Assembly (NCBI RefSeq): GCF_001442625.1 | Contig: NZ_LMZQ01000051.1 | Span: forward strand, 1 to 43,922 | DNA: 43,922 bases | Direction of reading: 5' to 3' | Origin: Pedobacter ginsenosidimutans | GTDB taxonomy: Bacteria > Bacteroidota > Bacteroidia > Sphingobacteriales > Sphingobacteriaceae | Shown here: in pieces, positions 1 to 7,868 of the stretch | Position numbering within the stretch: the first letter of the stretch is position 1 | Layout: the number at the start of each line of letters is the position of its first letter | Made by a program: the position numbers and the translations under genes | Notes under the pieces: model-generated | Told to the model about the DNA's origin: nothing | Seen by the model: only the letters and a program-made list of their open reading frames with translations | Database searches by the model: none

Positions 1-654
1 AGATCTTTTCTTCAGTATGCAGGTGCAGGCGCTGCTGGCATCGCCTTGGTTGCAGCCGGTTGTAAAAAAGATCGTGGTTACGAGAATCCTATTATGGGAG
101 GCGCAACCTTAGATTTTAAAGATGATTTCGGCGTATTAAATTATGCTTATGCTTTAGAGCAATTAGAAGCTGCATTTTATATAAAAGTTGCTTCAGCACC
201 TCCTGCAAGTTTCACAGCTGCTCAAAAAGCATATTTCCAGGATATTCAGTTCCATGAGATTGCACACAGGGAGTTTTTTAAAGCTGCTTTAAGTACAGCT
301 GCAATTGGAAGTTTGGAGGTAGATTTTTCATCAATTGATTTTACCAGTTCTGCTAGTGTTTTAGGTACGGCAATGGCTTTCGAAGATTTGGGAGTGGCAG
401 CATACAATGGTGCCGGGCCAAGAATTAAAAATGGCACTTATTTATTGTTAGCAGGTAAGATTGTTTCGGTTGAGGCTCGTCATGCAGCTTATGTTCGTGA
501 TTTAATCTCAAACGGTTCATTTGCTGATCTCAATAGCCTGGCTCCATTGGGTGCCAATAACGCAGCTGGTTTAGATGCAGCTTTAACACCAGATAAAGTG
601 TTAGCCATTGCTGGAAAGTATATTAAAACCAAAATTAATGTTATCAATCTTTAA
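1..654 (+). CDS. Ferritin-like domain protein (Ferritin_2 type), 5' partial
   Basis: The frame is open from base 1, so the true start lies upstream; 217 residues are visible. The first residues read RSFLQYAGAGAAGIALVAAGC, in line with the end of a twin-arginine signal (an upstream Arg is presumed) followed by a lipobox Cys, so a Tat-exported lipoprotein is likely. The body has the helical Glu/His pattern of PF13668 ferritin-like proteins, a family that includes plant desiccation-related proteins: LEAAFY, FHEIAH, FEDLGVAAY and SVEARHA. These could bind a di-metal centre. A second member follows 18 bp downstream, so the two are probably co-transcribed. The biochemical role is not established. 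A TTG at 46 is an internal Leu, not a start. Confidence 0.85.
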   Translation, partial: RSFLQYAGAGAAGIALVAAGCKKDRGYENPIMGGATLDFKDDFGVLNYAYALEQLEAAFYIKVASAPPASFTAAQKAYFQDIQFHEIAHREFFKAALSTAAIGSLEVDFSSIDFTSSASVLGTAMAFEDLGVAAYNGAGPRIKNGTYLLLAGKIVSVEARHAAYVRDLISNGSFADLNSLAPLGANNAAGLDAALTPDKVLAIAGKYIKTKINVINL

Positions 655-672
655 TTTTTAAAATCAGAAATT

Positions 673-1566
673 ATGAATATCGTAAATATATTAGAAGAAA
701 TTGAAAAAGTTGACGGTGAGATCTATGAAAGATTAAATCCGAGAAGAGCTGCAATGAAAAGCTTTTTCAACATGGGCAAAAAAATCTCTTTGGCTGCTAT
801 GCCGCTAGCCCTAGGTTCAATGTTTCAAAAAGCGTATGGACAAACAGCTTTACCTGCTGTGGTTGTTGATGTATTAAACTTTGCTTTATCGCTAGAGTAT
901 TTGGAATATCATTTTTATAATCACTGTATTGTAGGCAAAACTCCAGGATCGGCAGTAACTGATGTTACTTTTAATTTTCCTAATGCCGCAAGTCAAGCAG
1001 CCATTACTACTATTCGTGATCACGAAAAAGCACACGTTGATTTATTGATAGGTGCTTTGGGAAGTTCTGCCCGTGCACCAATTGCCTATGCGGATACCGA
1101 TTTTAGAGCAGGTGGAACGTTTTCTACTGTATATTCTGATTATGGTACTTTTTTAGCGGTAGCACAAGGTTTTGAAGATACTGGAGTTAGAGCATACAAA
1201 GGTCAGGCAGGAAACTTACTGGTAAGTCCGGGCGTATTACAAACCGCTTTACAGATCCACTCGGTTGAGGCACGTCATGCTTCGCACATCCGTCAAATGC
1301 GTACAGCAGCTGGTACAGCAATATATAAGCCATGGGTTAGTCTTGGTGCTTCAGGTCAGGCAAATGATTCTGGAGTTCCTCAGGTAGACGCAGTATATGC
1401 TGGCGAAGATTTAACGGTACAAGCTGGTGCAAATATTGTAGGTATAGGTGGCAATGCAGGCATAACCAAAGCAGTAGCAGTAGAAAGTTTTGATGAGCCT
1501 TTGGATAAAGCCAGTGTAATCACAATTGCTAACTTATTCTTGAAAGATGGTAAAAAGCTATCATAG
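673..1566 (+). CDS. Ferritin-like domain protein (Ferritin_2 type)
   Basis: A 297-residue protein of the same family as the gene 18 bp upstream. A pre-sequence of about 57 residues holds RRAAMKSFF followed by a hydrophobic stretch ending near AYGQ, consistent with a Tat signal, although it starts with an unusually long charged N-terminus. The four-helix ligand pattern is complete: LEYHFY, DHEKAH, FEDTGVRAY and SVEARHA, so metal binding is plausible. Compared with its partner it has a longer C-terminal part, roughly residues 220-297, rich in Gly, Ala and Val. The tandem arrangement suggests two subunits or layers of one periplasmic or envelope assembly, which is inference. A hairpin terminator follows at 1611. 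Confidence 0.88.
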   Translation: MNIVNILEEIEKVDGEIYERLNPRRAAMKSFFNMGKKISLAAMPLALGSMFQKAYGQTALPAVVVDVLNFALSLEYLEYHFYNHCIVGKTPGSAVTDVTFNFPNAASQAAITTIRDHEKAHVDLLIGALGSSARAPIAYADTDFRAGGTFSTVYSDYGTFLAVAQGFEDTGVRAYKGQAGNLLVSPGVLQTALQIHSVEARHASHIRQMRTAAGTAIYKPWVSLGASGQANDSGVPQVDAVYAGEDLTVQAGANIVGIGGNAGITKAVAVESFDEPLDKASVITIANLFLKDGKKLS

Positions 1567-1610
1567 CAAAGTTTTTACATTATTGATTAGGTAATGTTTT
1601 GTTTAAGGTA

Positions 1611-1644
1611 GGGAGGTAGAACTTGGTTTTACTTCCCTTTATTT
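1611..1644 (+). terminator. Hairpin terminator between convergent genes
   Basis: GGGAGGTAGAA pairs with TTTTACTTCCC (11 bp including two G-U pairs) around a CTTGG loop, followed by TTTATTTATT. It lies downstream of the ferritin-like pair and upstream of the mqnC 3' end, and may serve both directions. Confidence 0.6.
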
Positions 1645-1740
1645 ATTAAGATTATTAAGATGATAGGATTTTAAAATCAATGTGTATAATAGAATATGTT
1701 TCCATCTTACATATTCCATTCACATTATCCATCTCTATCT

Positions 1741-2865
1741 CTAGTACGTGATCACCTGTTCTTCCAAATGCTCAGGCAAATCCCTGTAATTGTATTTTTG
1801 TCCGCGTAACTGAGGTTCGAAACCGGCAGCTTTGATTGATTGCTGGATACCATTCGCCGTAAAACGGTGTGGTGCACCAGCAGCCGATACTACATTTTCT
1901 TCGATCATAATCGATCCAAAATCATTTGCACCTGCATGTAAACAAAGCTGTGCGGTTGCTTTACCAACGGTTAACCAACTGGCCTGAATGTTTTTAATAT
2001 TAGGCAGCATAATGCGGCTCAAGGCAATCATGCGGATATATTCATCAGCTGTTACATTGTTGCTGATGCCACGGAGTCTTTTTAATAAAGTTCCATCATC
2101 CTGGAAAGGCCATGGAATAAAAGCCAGGAATCCGTTTGCATCGGCTGGTTTTTCACTCTGTACCTGACGGATCCATACCAAATGTTCAAAACGCTCTTCG
2201 ATGGTTTCTACGTGTCCAAACATCATTGTTGCTGATGTGGTAATATCTAATTGATGGCACGCGCGCATTACATCAAGCCATTCCTGTCCGCCGCATTTTC
2301 CTTTTGAAATTAAACGCCTTACACGGTCATTTAAAATTTCGGCACCTGCACCAGGAAGCGAATCCATTCCTGCTTCTTTTAACGCTTTTAATACTTCAGT
2401 ATGCGTCATTCCTTCCAGCTTTGCAACGTGTGCAATTTCGGGTGGCCCCAAAGCATGTAATTTTAAATCAGGATATAATTCTTTTAGTTTTTTGAAAAGA
2501 TCGGCATAAAAGGCTAAACCTAAATCTGGGTGGTGACCGCCTTGTAATAATAACTGATCTCCACCTAAACGGAAAGTTTCTTCAATTTTTACCTTATAGG
2601 TTTCGATATCAGTAATATAACTTTCCTCGTGGCCAGGCCTGCGGAAGAAATTACAGAATTTACAGTTGGCAATACATACGTTTGTCGTATTTACATTACG
2701 GTCGATCTGCCAGGTTACTTTGCCACTTGGTACCTGAATTTTCCTTAATTCATTCGCTACAAACATCAACGACGCCGTATCGGCATGATGGTATAAATGT
2801 ACGCCTTCTTCAAGGCTCAAAAAATCGAAATGTAATGCCCGTTGCAGTAAATCGGCTGTATTCAT
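1741..2865 (-). CDS. mqnC: Cyclic dehypoxanthinyl futalosine synthase (radical SAM)
   Basis: MqnC converts dehypoxanthine futalosine to cyclic dehypoxanthinyl futalosine in the futalosine route to menaquinone, using a [4Fe-4S] cluster and S-adenosylmethionine. The 374-residue length is typical. The cluster motif is CIANCKFC (Cys64, Cys68, Cys71). Family motifs are present: NRNVNTTNV-like context before the cluster, LLQGGHHPDL, PGAGAEIL, SKGKC, TTSATMMFGHVET and FIPWPFQ. These separate it from the related MqnE. It stands alone on the minus strand. A TATCTTTG element lies only 5 bp upstream of the ATG, implying a very short or absent 5' leader. The gene implies that the organism makes menaquinone without the classical MenFDHCEB route. 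Confidence 0.93.
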   Translation of the reverse strand: MNTADLLQRALHFDFLSLEEGVHLYHHADTASLMFVANELRKIQVPSGKVTWQIDRNVNTTNVCIANCKFCNFFRRPGHEESYITDIETYKVKIEETFRLGGDQLLLQGGHHPDLGLAFYADLFKKLKELYPDLKLHALGPPEIAHVAKLEGMTHTEVLKALKEAGMDSLPGAGAEILNDRVRRLISKGKCGGQEWLDVMRACHQLDITTSATMMFGHVETIEERFEHLVWIRQVQSEKPADANGFLAFIPWPFQDDGTLLKRLRGISNNVTADEYIRMIALSRIMLPNIKNIQASWLTVGKATAQLCLHAGANDFGSIMIEENVVSAAGAPHRFTANGIQQSIKAAGFEPQLRGQKYNYRDLPEHLEEQVITY

Positions 2866-2869
2866 ACTA

Positions 2870-2877
2870 CAAAGATA
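2870..2877 (-). promoter_or_regulatory. Candidate -7 element of mqnC
   Basis: TATCTTTG on the minus strand matches TAnnTTTG exactly and ends 5 bp before the mqnC ATG at 2865. No convincing TTG -33 box was found at the right distance. Confidence 0.45.
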
Positions 2878-2992
2878 AGGAAAAGGGAGGGAAGGTTGAG
2901 GGGCTAAGGTTTAAGGTTTGTCAAAAAAATAACAAACACAGTTAATGCACCAAAATCTATTAAATCTTCCTCATCAGTGAAATCATTTATTA

Positions 2993-3000
2993 TATCTTTA
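2993..3000 (+). promoter_or_regulatory. Candidate -7 element of the M16 operon
   Basis: TATCTTTA matches TAnnTTTG at 7 of 8 positions and lies 17 bp ahead of the ATG at 3018. A clear -33 box is not seen. Confidence 0.4.
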
Positions 3001-3017
3001 CGGTTCTAAAAATTAAT

Positions 3018-4262
3018 ATGGTAGATTTTAATCGTTTTACACTTGCCAATGGTTTAAAAGTTTTGGTGCATGAAGATGCGACAACGCCAATGGCAGTTTT
3101 AAATATTTTATATGATGTTGGTGCCCGTGACGAGGACCCTGAAAAAACTGGTTTTGCGCATTTATTTGAGCATTTAATGTTCGGCGGATCGGTAAATATT
3201 CCGAATTATGATGAGCCTTTGCAACGCGTAGGTGGTGAGAACAACGCTTTTACGAGCAATGATATTACCAATTATTACATCACGCTGCCTGCAGAAAACA
3301 TAGAAACGGCATTTTGGTTGGAAAGCGACCGTATGCTGAGCCTGGCTTTTTCTGAAAAGAGTTTAGATACGCAAAGAAATGTGGTGAGTGAGGAGTTTAA
3401 GCAACGTTATCTTAACCAGCCTTATGGCGATGTTTGGTTAAAGTTGCGTCCGCTGGCTTATAAAAAGCATTCTTATCGCTGGGCAACTATTGGAAAAGAG
3501 CTTTCGCATATCGAAAACGCTACAATGGACGATGTAAAGGCATTTTTTAAAAAACATTATACACCACAAAATGCAATTTTGGTTGTAGGTGGAAATGTGA
3601 AAACCGAAGAGGTGAAAAAACTGGCTGAAAAATGGTTCGAACCGATCCCAGCGGGAGAGAAGTACAGCCGTGACTTAGTTCAGGAAGAACCGCAAACAGA
3701 AGCGAGACAAGAAACTGTGAAGGCAAATGTGCCTTTAAATGCAATTTATATGGCTTTTAAAATGCCAGGGAGGTTAAATCAGGATTATTATGCCTTTGAT
3801 TTATTATCTGATATTCTATCACGTGGGCAGTCTTCGCGCTTGTATAATAGCTTGTTGAAAGAGCAGAAACTTTTTAGCGATATCAATGCCTACATTTCGA
3901 GCAGTTTAGATCCGGGTTTGTTTATTGTTGAAGGTAAATTGGTAGAAGGAATAACAACCGAAACTGCAGAAAAAGCAATCTGGTCTGAACTGGAAAAATT
4001 AAAAGCCGAGCTGGTTGCTGATAACGAATTAACCAAGGTAAAAAACAAGGTAGAATCTGTACTTGTTTTTTCTGAAATGAGTTTATTGGATAAAGCGATG
4101 AACCTGGCTTATTATGAGCTTTTAGGTGATGCGGCTTTATTAAATCAAGAAACAGAAGAATTTTTAAAGGTTAAAGCAGAAGATATTAAACGGATATCCA
4201 ATGAAACTTTCCAACCAAATTCATCATCAACTTTATATTATTTAACTGAAGAAAATGCTTAA
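3018..4262 (+). CDS. M16 family zinc peptidase, catalytic subunit
   Basis: A 414-residue protein with the inverted zinc motif HxxEH (His48, Glu51, His52) in FAHLFEHLMFGG, and a downstream VVSEE at 123-126 that can supply the third zinc ligand. The family (mitochondrial processing peptidase, PqqL-like and pitrilysin relatives) degrades unstructured peptides inside a clam-shaped chamber. At about 46 kDa this is one half of such a chamber. No signal peptide is evident at the N-terminus. The next gene overlaps its end by 8 bp and encodes a second M16 domain without the zinc motif, so the two probably form a heterodimer, as in other split bacterial M16 pairs. The physiological substrate cannot be read from the sequence. 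Confidence 0.92.
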   Translation: MVDFNRFTLANGLKVLVHEDATTPMAVLNILYDVGARDEDPEKTGFAHLFEHLMFGGSVNIPNYDEPLQRVGGENNAFTSNDITNYYITLPAENIETAFWLESDRMLSLAFSEKSLDTQRNVVSEEFKQRYLNQPYGDVWLKLRPLAYKKHSYRWATIGKELSHIENATMDDVKAFFKKHYTPQNAILVVGGNVKTEEVKKLAEKWFEPIPAGEKYSRDLVQEEPQTEARQETVKANVPLNAIYMAFKMPGRLNQDYYAFDLLSDILSRGQSSRLYNSLLKEQKLFSDINAYISSSLDPGLFIVEGKLVEGITTETAEKAIWSELEKLKAELVADNELTKVKNKVESVLVFSEMSLLDKAMNLAYYELLGDAALLNQETEEFLKVKAEDIKRISNETFQPNSSSTLYYLTEENA

Positions 4263-5526
4263 CAGACAACAAGCGCCTGATTTTAAGCAGGTATCTACAA
4301 TAAATTTTATCCATCCAGAAAAAAAAGCATTGGATAACGGAGTGCCCGTTTTTACAATCTATTCAGGAGAACAGGACCTGGTACGTATCGAATTTATTTT
4401 TGAAAATGTAAACTGGAAGTTCGAAAAGCCATTACAGGCCATTGCGGTAAGCGCATTGATCAATAATGGCACAAATAAATTATCGGCGAAAGAAATAGCC
4501 GAACAAATTGACTTTTATGGTGCATTTTTCCAAACAGAATATGTTCAGGATCAATCTTCAGTTACATTATACACTTTAAATAAGCATTTACATTCGGTAT
4601 TACCCATTGTTAAAGATGTTTTATCAGAAAGCCAGTTTCCACAGCATGAACTTGATATTTACATTCAGAACCAAAAGCAAAAGCTACAGGTAAACCTAAA
4701 GAAGAACGATGTTCTTTCGAGAAAAGAATTTGCACATGCTTTATTTGGCGATACAGCTTATGGAGTAAACATACAAGCTGGTCATTATGATGCATTAAAA
4801 CGCGAAGATTTAATTGAATATTTTAAAGCTGCCTACGCGCCAAATAATTGTACCATCATCGTTTCGGGTAAGTTTGATGATGCCAGTTTTAACCTGCTGA
4901 ACGATGCTTTTGGACAAGATTGGGAAAAAAGTAATGCGGTAAAGAACAGTTTCAATTTTACTTCAACAAAAAAACAGTTTGTTTACACGGAAAAACCAGA
5001 AGCTTTACAGTCTGCGATCAGAATTGGTCAGTTGGCCATTAACCGTAAACATGAAGATTTTTCTGGTCTTCAGATTTTAAATACCGTTTTAGGTGGATAC
5101 TTTGGTTCGCGCTTAATGAATAACATCCGTGAAGATAAAGGCTACACTTATGGCATTGGTTCTGGGATTTCTTCGCTACAACAGGCTGGTTATCTTTTTA
5201 TTGCTACTGAAGTTGGTGCCGATGTTTGTTCGGCTGCATTAACTGAGATTTACAAAGAGATAGAGATATTGAAAAATGAACTGGTAGGGGAAGAAGAACT
5301 GGATCTTGTTCGGAACTATATGTTGGGTTCGATGTTGGGCAGTTTAGAAAATGTGTTCTCACATGCCGATAAATTCAAGAACATTTATTTCGCAGGATTG
5401 GATTATGATTACTATTCCAAATATATAGAGAAGGTTAAAACCATTACTGCCGAAGAATTATTAGCCTTGGCAAATAAATACCTTACTACTGATAGTTTTA
5501 CCGAGGTAGTAATTGGGAAGAAATAA
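4255..5526 (+). CDS. M16 family peptidase, non-catalytic subunit
   Basis: A 423-residue M16 protein that starts 8 bp before the stop of the upstream catalytic gene, implying translational coupling. The HxxEH position is lost: the aligned region reads ALINNGTNKLSAKEIAEQ. The conserved C-terminal segment with the Arg/Tyr pair used for substrate binding in M16 non-catalytic halves is present (FGSRLMNNIREDKGYTYG). It should therefore close the chamber around peptides rather than cleave them. No signal peptide is seen. It is followed by a long palindromic repeat instead of a simple terminator, then by the convergent ppnP gene. Confidence 0.9.
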   Translation: MLNRQQAPDFKQVSTINFIHPEKKALDNGVPVFTIYSGEQDLVRIEFIFENVNWKFEKPLQAIAVSALINNGTNKLSAKEIAEQIDFYGAFFQTEYVQDQSSVTLYTLNKHLHSVLPIVKDVLSESQFPQHELDIYIQNQKQKLQVNLKKNDVLSRKEFAHALFGDTAYGVNIQAGHYDALKREDLIEYFKAAYAPNNCTIIVSGKFDDASFNLLNDAFGQDWEKSNAVKNSFNFTSTKKQFVYTEKPEALQSAIRIGQLAINRKHEDFSGLQILNTVLGGYFGSRLMNNIREDKGYTYGIGSGISSLQQAGYLFIATEVGADVCSAALTEIYKEIEILKNELVGEEELDLVRNYMLGSMLGSLENVFSHADKFKNIYFAGLDYDYYSKYIEKVKTITAEELLALANKYLTTDSFTEVVIGKK

Positions 5527-5547
5527 TTATAAATATCCCCCGCTATT

Positions 5548-5653
5548 CGTCATCTCGACTGAAGCGTAGCGAAATGGAAAGATCTATCCAGATAGATTTT
5601 GCTTCGCAGAGCCTTCGGGTTCTCGGCTTCGTTACACTCCGCTCGAAATGACG
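5548..5653. repeat. Dispersed palindromic element, copy 1 (about 106 bp)
   Basis: It begins CGTCATCTCGACTG and ends CTCCGCTCGAAATGACG, with partly complementary ends. A shorter copy in the opposite orientation lies at 26363-26446: the outer 45 bp on one side and about 18 bp on the other match with few changes, while the middles differ. It sits between convergent genes and may also terminate transcription. Confidence 0.8.
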
Positions 5654-5682
5654 ACTTTTTCGGTTTGTTATTCTTTTATTAA

Positions 5683-5964
5683 CTACCTATACTGGCATAA
5701 ATAGGCCGTTTGAACACTAGCCTTTACTTTAAAAGATGAGTTTGCAGGCACTTCAAAATTACTACCGGCTTTAATGCTTTGCCAATCTGTAGTACCTGGT
5801 AAAAGCGCTGTTAGTTCACCCTCCATAATATGCATAATTTCTTTCTGGGCTGTTCCAAAAGTATATTCTCCTGGATTTATAACGCCGACAGTCGATTTTC
5901 CTTTAGCGGTTTCATAGCCTAACGATTTAACGTTGCCATCAAAATATTGGTTTTCAGTAATCAT
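5683..5964 (-). CDS. ppnP: Pyrimidine/purine nucleoside phosphorylase (PpnP, DUF1255)
   Basis: A 93-residue single-domain cupin-like protein with the family features: an N-terminal ENQYFDGNVKSLG, the central GVINPGEYTFGT, and a C-terminal barrel segment SFKVKASVQTAYLCQY. The E. coli homologue (YaiE) phosphorolyses a broad set of nucleosides to ribose-1-phosphate and free base, pointing to nucleoside salvage in the cytoplasm. It lies 8 bp downstream of the DUF3857 gene on the same strand, so it may be the last gene of that transcript although the functions look unrelated. Full length and intact. Confidence 0.9.
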   Translation of the reverse strand: MITENQYFDGNVKSLGYETAKGKSTVGVINPGEYTFGTAQKEIMHIMEGELTALLPGTTDWQSIKAGSNFEVPANSSFKVKASVQTAYLCQYR

Positions 5965-5972
5965 ATGCTAAT

Positions 5973-7868
5973 TTATAAAGTTTTTGCTAAAACAGCTTTT
6001 TGTTTATCAGCCTGGTAAATCTTTTTATAAAAATCTACATACTCACCATATTTTTCTGGTGGATACTTTTTATTGTTCATGGTTTGTATACGGCTATAAA
6101 CAATCATATTATCCTTAATACTAAATTTCGCGGTGTACGATCCAAACTCAGAGTTAATCACAATATCTTTTGGAATAAACTCTACATTATACCCTTTTGG
6201 TAAAATGTAATTAATTTCATCATCGTCATTATAACTAAAAGGAACAGCAAAGTATGTTTTTCTTCCCTCTACTTTAAGCGGAACACTCTCGCGGCGGTTA
6301 ACCTGGTTTACCACCAGAAATAATTTATCTCCACCTTTGGTTAACAGCGGATTAGTTTTAAAATTAATCTCTTCGGTAAGCACTGGTAACGTTTTATCTG
6401 GCTGTGCATACTTATAACTAATCAGCTCTGCTACCGGAATAGGACTATCTTCAATTATTTTTTTCCGGAGATCAACGGGTTCCATTAAAGTCATCGAAAA
6501 ATTTTCTTCAAACTGTGCGTTGCCATAAGTAGATTTTATTTCAGAACTGGCTGTACCATCTTCTGCCAGTGTAATTTTGGTTCTTCTGATCTGATAATTT
6601 TCTTTGGCATTGTAAGCAGGGGTATGCACTATTTTTCCCCCATCTTCGGTAACCATTAATACATTCCGGTCAGAATTGCTGTAGCCGATAAATCCCATTG
6701 GCTTATATTGGCTGGTACATTCTAAAAAAGTAGTATCTTTTGCCAATGGAACACACAAAATCATGTGGTTCGCCTGCCCCATGCTCGAGTAATTCGGATT
6801 TAAACTGGGCATATCATTTCCAATTACAATTAGATTGGAAGCAATTCCTGCTTCGTTTAGTAAGGCCTTCATATAATTAGAAAGCGCTTTACAATCGCCG
6901 TAATTTACCTGGGCAACTTTTTCAGCTAAAATTGGTCTGAAGCCGCCAATCCCCAGTTGAACACTTACATAACGGGTATTTTGCTGCAAATGGTTATACA
7001 AAATCCGTATCTTTTCTTTTGGTGTTTTGGCATCCTTGATTAAATTCTGTACCATTAATTTGGTTGCTTCAGGAAGTTTATTCCCACCCTGATTTAAGGT
7101 AAACAGCCACGATCCGAAATTTTTCCAGTTATCGAAATTTCCTGTCGAACCATCGTATTCAAACTGATTAGGGGAGGCTTTAACCCAGGCAGAAATGTTA
7201 TCGATGCCTGTACTTAAAGGCTCTTCAGCAACTGCTGCAACATTGGCACTTTTCCATTTGTACTGTACTTTTTCTCCGTTAATTACCGAGTCGGTCTGTA
7301 AATTCGAACTCGTAATGTACCGCATTTTGTAGTTTTTTGCCTTCTGGATAGTGTGGGCCGATTTCTCTACTGATACTCCAAAACCTTTAATGTCGTGCCA
7401 CGAAGGAAAAGAAAGCAATCCTTTATAATCCTGGCTATAACTGTATTCTATGGTGTATGGATAAGTTATGCTTACGAATTTTAAGAGCTTAAGCCTGTTG
7501 TCTTCGAAGATCGAAAAATCCGAAATCAGGCTTTGGTCTTTAATATCAGAACTTTTATAGTCTTTTACTTTTTTTCCTGCTGCATCGTAAAGGGTAGCTC
7601 TAATATTGTATATGCTGCTGAATTTATCGTAAACTTCAGCCATTTCACCATATTCTTCGCCTGCCTTGTTCAAAATGGTTATCGCCACTTTATAATCCAT
7701 TTTTGCTTCACCTAAACCCTTAACATCAAAGAAAGATTCTTCGTTTCTAATTACCACAACAGCATCCTTTTTAAGGTTTTCGGGGATCTTCGCCACATCG
7801 TAATCTATCTGTGCCAATGCAGTGTTAATGCTTACAATCGTAAGCACCAAACTTAAATAGTATTTCAT
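5973..7868 (-). CDS. DUF3857 / transglutaminase-like secreted protein, triad largely intact
   Basis: A 631-residue protein with signal peptide MKYYLSLVLTIVSINTALAQ, an N-terminal DUF3857 beta domain, a central transglutaminase-like domain and a C-terminal beta region. The nucleophile is Cys326 in YGDCKALS, the His is His368 in ANHMI, and the acidic third residue appears to be Glu383 in FLECTSQ where Asp is usual. The fold could act as a periplasmic or surface cysteine peptidase or transamidase; the substrate is unknown. Its ATG shares one base with the stop of the upstream paralogue (TAATG), so the two are translationally coupled. DUF3857 proteins are often found as tandem pairs in Bacteroidota. 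Confidence 0.87.
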   Translation of the reverse strand: MKYYLSLVLTIVSINTALAQIDYDVAKIPENLKKDAVVVIRNEESFFDVKGLGEAKMDYKVAITILNKAGEEYGEMAEVYDKFSSIYNIRATLYDAAGKKVKDYKSSDIKDQSLISDFSIFEDNRLKLLKFVSITYPYTIEYSYSQDYKGLLSFPSWHDIKGFGVSVEKSAHTIQKAKNYKMRYITSSNLQTDSVINGEKVQYKWKSANVAAVAEEPLSTGIDNISAWVKASPNQFEYDGSTGNFDNWKNFGSWLFTLNQGGNKLPEATKLMVQNLIKDAKTPKEKIRILYNHLQQNTRYVSVQLGIGGFRPILAEKVAQVNYGDCKALSNYMKALLNEAGIASNLIVIGNDMPSLNPNYSSMGQANHMILCVPLAKDTTFLECTSQYKPMGFIGYSNSDRNVLMVTEDGGKIVHTPAYNAKENYQIRRTKITLAEDGTASSEIKSTYGNAQFEENFSMTLMEPVDLRKKIIEDSPIPVAELISYKYAQPDKTLPVLTEEINFKTNPLLTKGGDKLFLVVNQVNRRESVPLKVEGRKTYFAVPFSYNDDDEINYILPKGYNVEFIPKDIVINSEFGSYTAKFSIKDNMIVYSRIQTMNNKKYPPEKYGEYVDFYKKIYQADKQKAVLAKTL

